A DNA stretch of 64,000 nucleotides from Erythroxylum novogranatense (taxonomy: Eukaryota; Streptophyta; Magnoliopsida; Malpighiales; Erythroxylaceae): contig CM057224.1 of the NCBI GenBank assembly GCA_029891385.1, positions 30,955,005-31,019,004 on the forward strand. The letters run 5' to 3'. Each line of letters opens with the position of its first letter. The first letter of the stretch is position 1. The translations under genes and the position numbers were made by a program. The notes below the pieces were generated by a model, which was not told the origin of the DNA, searched no databases, and worked only from the letters and a program-made list of their open reading frames with translations. Of this stretch, positions 24,461-37,200 are shown piece after piece.

Positions 24461-24789
24461 CATCACAGACACCTCAAATCCTCCAAATTCCAGATGGAAT
24501 AGCCAACACCAAGTCAGAGTCAACCGATGTTTCACTCCTCAAAGCTCTTCCGACACTCTTCACCCATCCGAATGGCACATTCTTCCTCGAAGTTTTGTCG
24601 AGGGCTTAGATCAATGAAAACCCTCGACAAACCTCCGTAATAACCCGCTAATCCGAGGAAACTCCAATCTCCCGCACATTCCTAGGAGCTTCCCACTTCA
24701 AAGACCGCCTCAACCTTACTCAATCCACCAATACCTCTCCACCACTATATGCCCCAAAATATCACTGATCTAGCCGAATTCACACTTGC

Positions 24790-25340
24790 TGAATTTGGCG
24801 CATAACCGCTCTCCTCATCGTAAATGTAACACAATCCTCAAATGCTCACCATGCTCCTGCTCATTCCTCGAATACACTAGAATGTCATCAATGAAAACAA
24901 TAACAAACCGATCCGTAGGCTGAAATACCTTATTCATCAAGGCCATGAAGGCGCCGGGGCATTAGTCAACCCAAACGGCATCACTAGAAACTCGAAATGC
25001 CCATACCTGCTCCTGAAGGCACTCTTAGGCACATCGGCCTCTGCAATCTTCAACTGATAATAACCAGATCGCAGATCCAACTTGGTGATACCTGAGCTCC
25101 CTGCAACTGATCAAATAAGTCATCAATCCTAGGCAATGGATACTTATTCTTCACTGTCACCCGATTCAACTGCCTATAATCGATGCACGCCTCAAAGTCC
25201 CTCTTTTTCTTCACAAACAAAATTGAGCTCCCATGGTGAGACACTGGGTCTAATAAACCCTTCTCCAACAACTCCTCGCAATCGAGCCTTCACCCCCTCG
25301 ATTCCATAGGTGCCATCCTATATGGAGGTATAGATATAGG
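24790..25340 (-). pseudogene. Reverse transcriptase region, body 2
   Basis: The frame 25050-25271 carries [14 protein letters not shown] and the [13 protein letters not shown] block. The catalytic F-I-D-D is at 24884-24895 in another frame. The order and spacing of RT motifs are normal, so the damage is frameshifts and not loss of domains. Confidence 0.85.
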
Positions 25341-25619
25341 TGCGATACTGAACGAGGTCAATGGTAAACTCGTCTCCCGATCCGGGTAAACCCAGAACTC
25401 ATCAGAAACACATCCGAAATTCCCTAACCACGGAATATCCTAAAGCCTCTGCTCAACTCGTGTCAACCACATGAGCCGATATGCCTCACAGCCTCCCTCA
25501 GATCAACCTCGTGGCACTAAGGAAAGAGATCATCCAGCCGGCATCGCCGACTAACTCCTCTCAACACCGCCTAGGGCGACCAGAGACTCCAACACAACCT
25601 CCTTGGTATAGCAGCCCAT

Positions 25620-25900
25620 GATAGCCCTATGGGCGTAAGCGATCCATCCCGTAATCACATCGATCTCTCGGAGGCAACACTATAAGGTCTCGCCTCAATC
25701 TCGCTGATCAACTGGATCGAGCATCTCCTATGCACCTCTCCTAATGCAAGAGTAGTACTGAGGTATACTCACATCTAGCCCATACTTGTAGCATCTCCCT
25801 ATCCCCATGCAATCTACATGCTATATGAGGTGCAATGAAAGAATGTGTGGATCCAGATCCAGCAGAGCAAATGCCTCAATATCGAAAGGAGAAGCATACC
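25620..25900 (-). pseudogene. Aspartic protease region, body 2
   Basis: Around 25835-25880 the minus strand holds the active-site region. The L-L-D and the following G-S-T-H-S-F are separated by a one-base loss. The later I-D-V-I-block is near 25650. Confidence 0.65.
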
Positions 25901-26139
25901 ACTACAACATCGGGGAATCTGGGCCTCCCGCCACATGGCGATACTCGCTTTGGGACTATGGTCGGCTGCCCCGACCCTCAGTCCTCACAAAGGACCCCTC
26001 AGCTCTACCACGGCCTCTACCTCGGCCCTCCGTCCGGATCCACCCACTTACTCACAGACAACAGACACTCCCGACTCGTCCACTACCAAGAAGTTGAACT
26101 CTCAAAGTATCCGCAATCCTCGACTGATGCTCTGTCGAG

Positions 26140-27005
26140 CCAAGACTCAAGCAGCTCCAGAAGCCACCAACACTCCCCATCTGTGTCTCCTCTCACAATG
26201 TGGGCACACTGGAGAAATTTGTCCAGAGCCCCGCCACTACCACTACCACCGGTCCAAATCTCCCCTCGCCTAAAACCAGATCTGTTTGAACCTCCGGAGA
26301 CTCGAAAGTCATGCCACAGGCGCTTACTAAAGCTCTTGCCAGAGTCGCCTGACTATCACCGGGCCGCTTACCGGGACCCAATCTCAACTCGTCTTCGCCT
26401 CATCACCGCTTCCACTCTAACAGCAGCACCTCAACTCAATAAATGTACCCATGTCCGATCGAGCCAACTCCGGTACGAATCTCAAGATTGAGGCTATTCT
26501 CGAACCTCCGACTTATCGGCCTCGATCGGGATCATCACGGTGGCATAATCCATCACTCATTAAATTTCACCTCATATTCGCCACCGACATCCGACCGCCT
26601 CAGCCTCGAAACTCCTGCATCTTCATATCAAGATAGACCTTGGGTATATAATTATCCTCAAGGCCCTCGTAAACTCAAATTTCACGACAAGAAGCAAGGC
26701 CCGGTGGTACCGCTCGCACGCCTTTCCACCACTTATATGCCGGGCCCGCGCAATGTGGACACCGATAATCGAACCTCTCATCAGTTCGATCCATCCGGTC
26801 AAGACTCTCTCCGTCCTCTCCAACCATCCTCACCTCGGCGGATCAGTACTACCATAGAAATTCATGACCCCTTGCAAGAAGAAATCATACCTCCTCTCCC
26901 GCCTCTCAGAACTCGAGGAGGCGATCCTCAAGACGAGGCATAGAAGACTCCTACTTGCTCCCATCGATCCTTGGTCACCGGTCGCTCAACCCGATCACCT
27001 AATGC
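26140..27005 (-). pseudogene. gag region with CCHC-like knuckle, body 2
   Basis: A gag relic aligned to body 1. Near 26190-26215 the minus strand reads V-C-P-H-C-E-R-R-H, the start of the gag nucleocapsid zinc knuckle. Upstream pieces match the capsid fold. Several frameshifts are present. Confidence 0.75.
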
Positions 27006-27101
27006 GTAAGACCTAAAACAAAACAAAAATTCGATCGCCTTCCAATAGTTCCATCCGATTCATACCTACATTGTTACTATTCCCAAAAGATGCCAAACCA
27101 T

Positions 27102-27113
27102 GCTCTGATACCA
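27102..27113 (-). other. Primer binding site, body 2
   Basis: TGGTATCAGAGC on the minus strand is an exact initiator-Met tRNA complement, 5 bases from LTR-C. Confidence 0.9.
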
Positions 27114-27118
27114 CCAAA

Positions 27119-30100
27119 TGTAGCGCCCCTTACCATAGGGTATCCACCAGAACGCCCGTAGGTCATTCCGATACATATCCTACGACAAGAGACCACTACC
27201 GACAACAACCACTACACTCCTCATGGCATCACAATCATAAGACAAGAATAAGAAATTGACCACTTTTAAAACCAAATTAGATTCCATTTCATTCACTCAA
27301 AACTCAAGAATTTACAAACTGTCAATATGTTTAGTTTACATGCTCCAAAACATTACTCACTAAATGACATATCAGAATGTACAAAAGACAGATCTAACTA
27401 TAGGTCTCCAAAAGAAAGCCCAAATGACCGACCTTTGAGCCATTGCTTCTCTCGCCAATCCACAAGATACTGCCTCTACGTCTCGAGGAGCTATCTGCCT
27501 ATACTTAGGCTCGAAAAATAGATTGCAATTTTGGATGAGTTTGCGAACTCAATGAGAAACTATCATTGATGGTTCTCCCAATTCATGCATCATATAAGCA
27601 TGATACAAGACTCATTCAACAATTATACAAAACACACGATTGAAACAATCACAAGACAATTACAAGATACGATCTCGAACAAGATATAAAGAACCACCAA
27701 AATATTGCCAAATATTCACCCAAGATGCAATGCACATGTGACTCTTTTCGAGTTCATTTCAGATATTGTGACCGAGCGCATAATGTTGATCAAGATAGAA
27801 GCGCCCTGGGAGAATTATCTCCGCCGAGCTCGAGGCTCTGCTTCAAGATATCGAGCTCTGGCTCGGTTCAAGATCTGATGGCGCCTCGGTTCACAACTTT
27901 CCTTTTAACAATGGATGCATTTGTGCATGAATGCACATGGTCCATAGCAATAAACATGGTATTTCACAGTCCAATATTCAGTCCAATTATACAGGTCTCA
28001 TTAAGCGTTCAATAAAACCACATGTAGCCACGTAAATCCCAGTAGGCAATCAATTCACAAGAATAATCCATGTAATCCCGTAGGCAATCAAATCACAAGA
28101 AACACATAGATTGGAATAACCAACTAGGTTACTCACCTAATAACTTCCACGCTAGTGCCGGGAAGTCTCTGCCAAGTCCGTGGAACGATGCTCCACTTGA
28201 GCCTCTATAGCAAATTAAATGAATAACCATTACCATCGGTATAAATGACTAAACAATGCACATGAAATCAGTCAAATGTGTATAATGCATGTTCATGGCA
28301 TCCCGGCCCTAATTCAATAATTCCCCATAATAGAATTCTATCAAAAATTAGGAATCCATAGGCGCTGACGGTACGCAATTCGGACCTCTATAGGTCCTCA
28401 ATTAAATAAAACAGTGATTCACCATTTCGTTACCCGGGACTACGTCAAATTCCCGTCTAAAAATCCCGAATCTCTCAGAAAAGGAAATTAAATATTCAAT
28501 GAATCCAATGCCTCAAGAATCAGGTCAATCGGACGTCAGACGGAAAAGTTATTCACGAAAGAAACCAAAACTCAACAATTTATATTTTTATATATAACCC
28601 TTATTTCCCCCTTTATTTTCTGATTTCCAACCAAACTTCCAACACCCATAACTCTTTCTACACATTTATGAAAAAATGCAAACTATACCTTGTTGGAAAG
28701 CTTATGAAAAGCTCTACAATTCTCAAGAAGACCATAAAAATCAATTCCAACTCTAAGGGTGTCAAATATCCTATCAAAGCTACTGCCTACTCAAAATGGA
28801 TCAACACAGGACAGTATCTTGCTAATTCAAGAACTCACTGATTATTCAGTTAAAAATTACCAAAAAAATATGGTCTATAAGTTAACAATGTCCTCAACAA
28901 CTTTCATGAACAATCCAAAATCAAATTCTATTTCTAAACAAGTCAATTAATTCATTCAATGTTACTGTCCCTGAAACCCTCCAATTTGGGCAGTAACCTT
29001 ATAACAAGCATAACTCCCTGTATACAAGTCAGTAAAATCAGAACTTTATATCCCTGAAAAGATAACATCTCAAACTTCAATTTTCATGAAGCACTCATCA
29101 TCCAATTCGATCTCTATCAATTTCAAAACTGTTATGGAAGCTACTGTTATGATCAGCCATTCATAACCTAATGTAGGGTCAATTTTTGAAACATCATAAC
29201 TCCCAATTCTGACTTCTAAAAATTACACACCATATATCAATTTCAAGGTAATCTCTTCCTCTACAATTCTTCAGAAGCTCACTCACACCAATTCAGTCCA
29301 CATAAAATGTTAAAATTGCCTCCAATCCGAAAACTCACAAAATCACACTTAGACTAGGTGTCATCAAAATGCTCAAAACCAGGCAATAGTAATCAGTTCA
29401 TATCTCCCAATATACAACTCAATGGAAAGATAATTAAATATGCTACAACTTTCATGAAGACCATTCTCCCTAATTCCATCTCAATTAATTCAGAAAAATC
29501 AGCAAAGTTCATATGTTGTGGTTTCGGTTATTGTTCATAGGCAATGGAATAGTAACTTTCCATTCAAAAATTCACCCTTCTATCATTAAAATTCAACAAC
29601 ACCTATTTCACACTAAATTGAAGCCAACATCCCAAAGTTTCAGTGGCCACTAACCTTACCTCATTTGCATTTCTACACAATAAATTATGAATAAAACAGG
29701 AACATCAATTAAAACCTTAATTTTCCAGATTTAGTGTTAACCTTAGATCTATCATTTCCAATGCCTTTTCACATCACTAGACATCCAATTAAATACAAAT
29801 TAGGTCTTACCACATTCCTACATATACTAGGGCTAATACTGAAAAATTGCAGCACTTAATTCCTCAATTCAGATACCCAAATAATCATCCATATTCTATT
29901 TAAAATCAAGCCATATCACTACTTTCAATTCATCAAACACTTAGCCTTACACCCATTACTTCAAACCATATTAATCATCACTTTAATGCATACCTGAACC
30001 TAATAAATGCTCTAAACCTTTTATTAATCACTCCTTACTATCATGGCATTTAATTCCATATACAAACATCATTTAAAGCTTAAACCTTAAATGGATACAT

Positions 30101-30901
30101 ACCTAATTTAAAAGCCTCCTTTAAAGCTTCAACAACCAACTTCTACACCAAAGTACTAACCTCCTTCCCTTCCCAAGTATGCACAAAGCTCATCTTCTAG
30201 CTTTGATGGAATATAGAATAAGAGGTATCTTGAAGTTGTGAAGTAAGATGAGGAAAGAGAACCAAATTTTCGATGGTTTTATGTAAAGAGGAGTGTGTGT
30301 GTTTCGGATGGAGAGTAACAAGGCATAAAAATTCATCTTTCCTTCTTTTAAAACAAGCCAACACCGAGAGCATGGAGGAGAAGCATTAAATGAAACTTTA
30401 TAAATGGCAATTTCTCATTGGTCCACTTATATAAGAAAAGTCAAAATATTATTTCTTTAATCCATATCAAAATTTTACTCCAATTAACTCCAATGACCCT
30501 AATTTCAGTCCCAAAATAATATACCCAATATTACAGTACCAGTGGGTGGCGATTTTTGCTACCGAGAATCGACCGATTCGCCAATTGGCGATTTTTCTGA
30601 TCCGGGAATTGTCTCCGGAAAAATCCAGAAAAATTCCTAAAAATCCCTAAAAATGTAAAACAATTTATGGTGCAGTCCAAATGATTTTCCAAACTCAATT
30701 ACTCCGTTAATTTCACAAAGAAATTCAATATAAAACCTAGGCCGGAAACTGTCATGAATGCATGTATACTATGTGCATGTGCAACCAATCAGTAATCAGA
30801 AAGGCTATATGTTGTATGTGCATGCTGAGATATAATTTAATATCCCGAACCCGTACTAATTATCAAAAATACCCTTTTCCTATAGGAGAGGGGATGTTAC
30901 A
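27119..30901 (-). mobile_element. LTR-C of the tandem chromovirus
   Basis: This 3,783-bp repeat has the same ends as LTR-A and LTR-B and is followed at once by ACCTT (30902-30906), the right target duplication. It is the 5' LTR of body 2. Its promoter-like CCAAT/TATA pair is at 30397-30421. Confidence 0.95.
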
Positions 30902-30906
30902 ACCTT
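30902..30906. repeat. Right target-site duplication ACCTT of the tandem array
   Basis: Exact copy of 6019-6023. Confidence 0.9.
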
Positions 30907-33900
30907 TTTGCTATAACCAGTGTTAATTCACCTAACCTCTTTAGCCTTTATATCACGTTGACTCTTAGTTCAGATTCATCTCTCCTTTGACAATTCGCTG
31001 TGCTTTAGTGCTCACGCACTCTATTCGTATATGCATTTTACGTTACTTCACTTGTCCGATCCTGATCCACCTCCTCTAATCCATTTAGCTTTCCTAAGTC
31101 ACTTTCTTCTGTTTCACTCATCACAAATATCTCGGCTCAATTTGGTCTTTGACTTTTGTTAGGCATGTTTCCGTGTACTACAAACGTGTACAATCCCTTC
31201 CTGTGATCACCATTAGCCCTATAGTCATTCGGTCAAAACTATATACCAAGGTCATAATCCTCTGAAGTCCAAAACACTTAAGCACTTTTCCTATGGAACA
31301 TTCAAACCTATAACCACTTGAACCTACAATCACTTCGTTCTATACCCATAGTAACTCAATTTCACTCTTCGCGTATTCCTACTAGAATGTCTAGCTTCGA
31401 TTGTTCAATTTCTGTGCTCACCAATTCCTTCGCTCAATCACTTTTGTCGGGTACATATGCTTCTTCCTTGAATCACCCAATATCGTTCTTCCGATTGCAC
31501 TCGAAAATTCAGACTCATTATGGGACTCACCACTGTAACTCCTGAACTCTTAAACTTTCTTGCTACAAATTTACCTCTGTCCAACAAAACTAAATCTAAA
31601 GCTTCAATGCTCTAGTAACACTTCATGTTACCCCATATTCTACTTGACATTTTTCCTTCTTCATTATTCTAGCTTTGGAAACCCCAATGTCTGCACTTGG
31701 TCTGTTCATTTTAGAATTGTCTGTTCACTATTTGAGACTACAGTCGACCTTTACCAGTATAATATTCATTTGTGCATGCCGTTTAAACTCTAAACTTTTC
31801 TCAAGTTACATGATGTATACCTTATAGGAATCTAAGGTCTCCAAGGCTTTAAACAATTTCGATCATAGCACCAATACCATTTATCAAAAACCGTTCCTCA
31901 ATTATTCCTCTAACTCTTTTACTTTGCAACATTTTCAAACACATTACATCTATGATGATAGTCATCAGTTGATACCATTTGTTTACCTCACATCAATCTC
32001 TATTGGGGTATTGTCGACTTCAACAGACATTACTCACATTTTTGTTGTTCATTGGGTCCCTGATTACTTTATTTTCAATCCCTTAATGAAGGTAACATTC
32101 CTTCACGTCAGTCTCAGTGTCCCACTAGGACTTCTTGTCTCTACTTCTTTTCTCTTCATTCCACATCTGTTAATGCACATCGACATATGCCACTGCCTAT
32201 TCATTCTCTGTATTTCCTTACATTCCACTCCATTTGAATATTTCGCTTCGCGGTTTGGGATTATTTTAATCTTAGATCCAATTTACGATCTCCCAACATT
32301 TATTCGTAGTATCTCTCGGAAAACAATGTCAACGATATTTATTTTCTCACTACGAACAATCTTTATGCTATGACTTGATTAGAAACATCCTTTGCACTCG
32401 GGTTCTGAAAGGCACTAAACAGTTGCTTTTACAATACTTAAAACCTTAGGAGCATTCCACTGTGTATGCCTGAGTCTCCTCTTGCGATATGACTCAGTTT
32501 CACTTTTGATTTAGTACATACTAAATTTCAATTTGTTCCTGTCATGACAACTCTGACCGTGGATTCATCTTAACTCGCTTTGAGACATACTTCTTTGAAA
32601 GAAGATTTCTTACTACAATCAGTGATAGCATTCACGCAATTCACATCAACCAACTATTTTCTATCAAATGTCAGCTCATTTTATCCAGAAACTCATTAGT
32701 AGCTTATACTACTCAGGATTCCCTAAAACTCCTTTCCGTTTGTGCCAATCCGCGAATAGAGCAACTATGCTGTTTGGAGACGGATCCTTCTTCTTTCCTC
32801 AAATTCTGTACATATGATGCATCATTTAAAATTGTACTTTCTTCCCAAACGAACAATCTAAATTCCTTGACCTATAGGAACTATGATTAGCACTTATTCG
32901 CTAAATCATCAATCGTTTCCTCTATTTTTTTTCCATGCATATTTTTCACATAAACCCCATTGTTTCACTAATCATGGTAAATTCACTATCCAAAGAATAC
33001 TCCCACAGGTAAATCAACCTAAATGCGACAACTTTGTTAATATAGCACTATCATTGTTTCATTATCATTGACATTGTTTCACTATCACTATCATTGTTTC
33101 ATTTTCCACTTGTCATTGTACTTCATTTCACATAGTTTCCTTCTCAAATCATTTACGTGCCAGCTTGACCTTTATCCACTTGCTTATACACTTTAATCTT
33201 ATTTTTGCTACTTATCTTTTTATTTTCCTCATTCAATCCAGGATAGGGTATGCACATTTCTATCACATTCGGGGACACATCACCCAAAATACAACAACAT
33301 TGTTTACCCATCCATTTACCATTTCTGTGTCCATATTCACATATTCAACCAATCCAGAATTTTCCGATGCACATTCAGTAGAAATTTCCAGTCTTCCTTT
33401 TACCCTACTATCCTCTTATACTGATTCAATCAACTCTTAGCAAAATATTCGCATAACCATTTTGGTCCCAAACTCGTGCGCTCATGATCATAACCGTTTC
33501 ACGACAGTTCATCTGTGCACTTCCGTCTCACCATTTCTACTTCTTCGCTCTTTGCGTTCTTTTGTTTAATCTCATTGCAATCTCGCTATCATCATCTATG
33601 ATATCCACTAACACAAATGTAGTGAATCCATATCTGCCTGATCGGACCATATACTTTTTGCTCATTTCCAATTATCCCCATTTCGTTGAATAAACAAGTC
33701 ATAACTCGAATTACCTCATCATCTCGAACTTTTACTCTTACAAATGCAAACTTTAGCCACTATGTTTTTCATATCCACAGTGAACCTTTCCAAACTATAG
33801 ACATTTCCGTTTTCTTTCGCCGTAATATTGCCACTTTCAATCCCCTGATTCATTTTGATATCATTCTTTCCTCAATCAGCCCATGCTAACGTAGTCATAC

Positions 33901-34247
33901 TTATACCACATTCCGGGTTTATAACAACAGTACAATATAAGTCTCATTATCCATTTTTCCTTTTTCATTCCTAATGGCCCATACACCTTTATTGGCTCGT
34001 ATCGTTATTTACCATATCTAATCATATACAATTTCTCATTTCTACACATCCACAACCTTCCGTTTGGCACATTACTATCTACCATCACCTTTCGCCTTAT
34101 TCAACTTAAACACTTTATACACGCTCATGCGACTCAACTAGGGATCAGTTACTACCGTCTGCTTTGACATGACCAAAATGCATGTGACTTAACACAAATT
34201 TCAGAATGCCCATGTACAATCGTACTTATGGGCTCTGATACTACATA
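30907..34247 (-). mobile_element. Right part of the body of the outer LARD-like element (no genes recognised)
   Basis: These 3,341 bp run from the nested array to the primer site of the outer element. There is no minus-strand frame of note and no gag, RT, RNase H or integrase motif. Plus-strand frames such as 31924-32373 are T-rich and hydrophobic and look incidental. A short tandem tract of TCATTGTTTCACTA units lies near 33045-33105. With the 415 bp at 5604-6018 the body totals about 3.76 kb, the size and structure described for LARDs in cereals. Confidence 0.75.
34232..34243 (-). other. Primer binding site of the outer element
   Basis: The minus strand reads TAGTATCAGAGC, one mismatch to the initiator-Met site, 4 bases from the LTR at 34248. 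It fixes the minus orientation of the outer element. Confidence 0.8.
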
Positions 34248-37200
34248 TGTAGCACCCCATTCTCGCAAGACCCGAACCCGATATCGCGGGTGATATCCGA
34301 GTTCGTGCCTTACGAGAGTGGTATGCTAGAATACTCGAATACCGTCAAATATTCAATATAATTAAAAAAAAAAGACATTCACATCCCCGAAAAACGGTAG
34401 ACAATTTGGGCCCGCTTTACTTTGTAAACATTTTCAGTGATAACAGTACACTCAACAGTATTTAGAAAAGCCAGTTAACGTACACAGATCCATAACTAAA
34501 TTGGGCCCAATTTTATTCATAAATATTTCAGTGATCACATTACAATCAAAAAAATTTCAATAGCCCATTTGGGGCCCACTAGAACTACAACACTATTTTC
34601 CAGAAAAATGCGGAATCCATAATTGTATAAAAGTAAGATGACACTAATGCAGACGCGAACTGATCCCGACCTCTATCTTTTCCTGGCATGCAGTAGGCAT
34701 ACTCCCGTGTCTAAAGGAGTACTCTTCAAAGCTTGAAAAATAGTTGCAAATTTTGGGTGAGTTTTGCGAACTCAGTGAGAAACCATCATCGATGGTTCAC
34801 TCAATTCATGCATTACGCAAATAGCGTACAACATATCACCATAACACATTCAGAATACCTTATAGCAGTTTACAGATTCTCATGCACTCTTACCTATTTC
34901 TCATTCACTGTATTCAATCATCACAATGTGTATGCAATGCATATGAGACTCATTCCCATTTTATTTCAGTGTTGTGACCGAACGCATAAACAGTGATCAG
35001 TGTTCAGTAGACGCGTCTAGGGAGTAGGAGAGCCCTCTGGGTATGCATTAACTCCCATCGAGCTCGAGGCTAGTTTCAGTAACAGTGGCGATTCAGGTCA
35101 CAACTATCATTATCTGTTCATGTATCTGTGCATGAAATGCAATATGCCCAATATATTGCAATGCAGTCAAAACCAATAATTGAAACAGTCATATGATATT
35201 AGAAACATAAAAATTTCTCAATCTCAATCAATTAACATTTCAATGTCAAATTCCCATTTCCTCGGACCTTCGGTCCGGTATTTCAGTCATAGACAATTTT
35301 TCTCATTCACAAACAATCACATTGGCATATCCAATCGCTCAATCCCTCAGACCTTTGGTTGGAGATTTCAAACATAACAATTCACATACTCATCATTATT
35401 CAACACAGAATTCCAAGTACAGAACATTTAACAGTCAAAAATTGAGAAACCAACTAGGTTACTCACCTGTACTTCCGAGCTAAATACCTGAAAGACTCAA
35501 TAACGTCGGTGGATCGACGCTCCAAATAAGTCTCTATAAGAATGCAATTGCATACACATTACCAAATGTACAGGCAGAACTATTTAAAGATGCACATGTA
35601 TCAATGAAAATGCGTACAATGCATGCTCGTGACATTTCCGGTATCATTCCATAAATCATATAGTAAAAATGTTTCCTTATGTCCAAAGAAACCATAGACA
35701 CTAAAATCGTTCAATTCGGACGTCAAAGGTCCAAAAATCACTACCCGATTCTCTCAATTTAACCTAACTAATTTCTGTCAATTTCGCCTCTAAAAATTTC
35801 CCAATTTCTCATAGAAATGAAATTAAATGATTCACGAATCCGATGCCTCGAGAATCAGGTCAATCGTAGGTCGGATGGACAAGTTATAAGCAAAAGAAAG
35901 AAAATATATGATCTTAGTCGACTTGCCTGAGAATCCAAGTCGACTTATGCTACTGTGTATGTTCTAGTCGACTTATTTGAGGGTGCAAGTCGACTTATGC
36001 TACTACAATGGCAGTTCTGGACAAACGTCCACCGACATCCCAACTTTCACAACTCATAACTCCTTGCTCCGAATTTCAAATTGGACAAACTTGGTGTCTA
36101 TTTCATAGAGAAAAGAGAGATCTACAAGTTTTATGAAGGACACAAACGCCAGTTTCACCTCTAAGGGTGTCAAAAATGCAATCAAAGTTACTTCCCTCAC
36201 AATGTTTCTCAAAACAGTGTAACATCTTATAAAATCCATAACTTTCCAGTTTCTCAGTCAAACATTACACAATAAATGTGCTCAGAAAGATCACAATGTT
36301 ATCTACAACTTTCATGAACAACCTAAAATCAAATTCATTTGCTAACTAGTCCAAACAATTCACCAAAGCATCTGCCCACTGAAATTTCCCAATCTGAATA
36401 GTACATTTCAAAGTAGCATATCTCCTAGCACAAATATCAAAACAATAACTACCTTATATAACTGGAAATATAAGATCTCATACTTCAATTTTCATGAAGG
36501 ATTCAAAATCCAATTCCATCCCTAACAAGTTCAAAACTGCCAAACAAGTGACTGATCAGGGCAGTAGTTAAAAACCTAATGTAGGTTCATTTTTTGAAAA
36601 CTCATAACTCCCAAATCTGATCTCCAAAAATCACATACGATATACCATTTTCAAGATAATTTCTTCCTTTACAACTCTTCAGAAGATTACTCAAGCCAAT
36701 TCAATTTACAAAAATTGCTAAAATTGCTTCCAATCAGAATGTTCACAAATATGACACTTAGGCTAGGTTTCACCACAATGTACAAAATCAGTCAATAGTT
36801 AACAGTGGATATCTCCCAATATACTTATCGAAAAATTGCAAAATCAGTGGCAATGGAAAGATAACAATATAGGCTTCAACTCTCATGAAGACCATTTTCA
36901 TCAGTTCCTTCTAAATTAATTTAGAAAAATCATCAAAACACTTAGGTCATTGGTTCAGTTACTGCTCATACAGACATCAACAGTAACTTTCCAAGACAAA
37001 AATTGACCCTCTTAAGGCTAAAATTAGGCAACACCTATTTCACACAAAACTGTAGCCAACAAGCCAAAGTTTCAGTTGGCACAAATCTCACCTCATTTGC
37101 ATAACCACACAATGAGTTATGCTCAAAATAGTACAGTAGGTCAAAAACCAATTTTCAGCTTTACTACTCAAATACACTTCCTATCATGCCAATTGAACTT

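Larger units (their letters stand above)
22558..27118 (-). mobile_element. Body 2 of the tandem chromovirus (broken gag-pol)
   Basis: This 4.56-kb internal region lies between LTR-B and LTR-C, with the same domain order as body 1. Its integrase and RNase H frames are the best preserved in the window. Gag (about 27005-26180), protease (about 25900-25620) and RT (about 25340-24790) are in pieces. Confidence 0.9.

Noticed and set aside
31924..32373. 149-codon plus-strand frame in the LARD-like body
   Set aside because: T-rich and hydrophobic without a recognisable motif, and opposite to the element's orientation. Such frames are expected in T-rich DNA.
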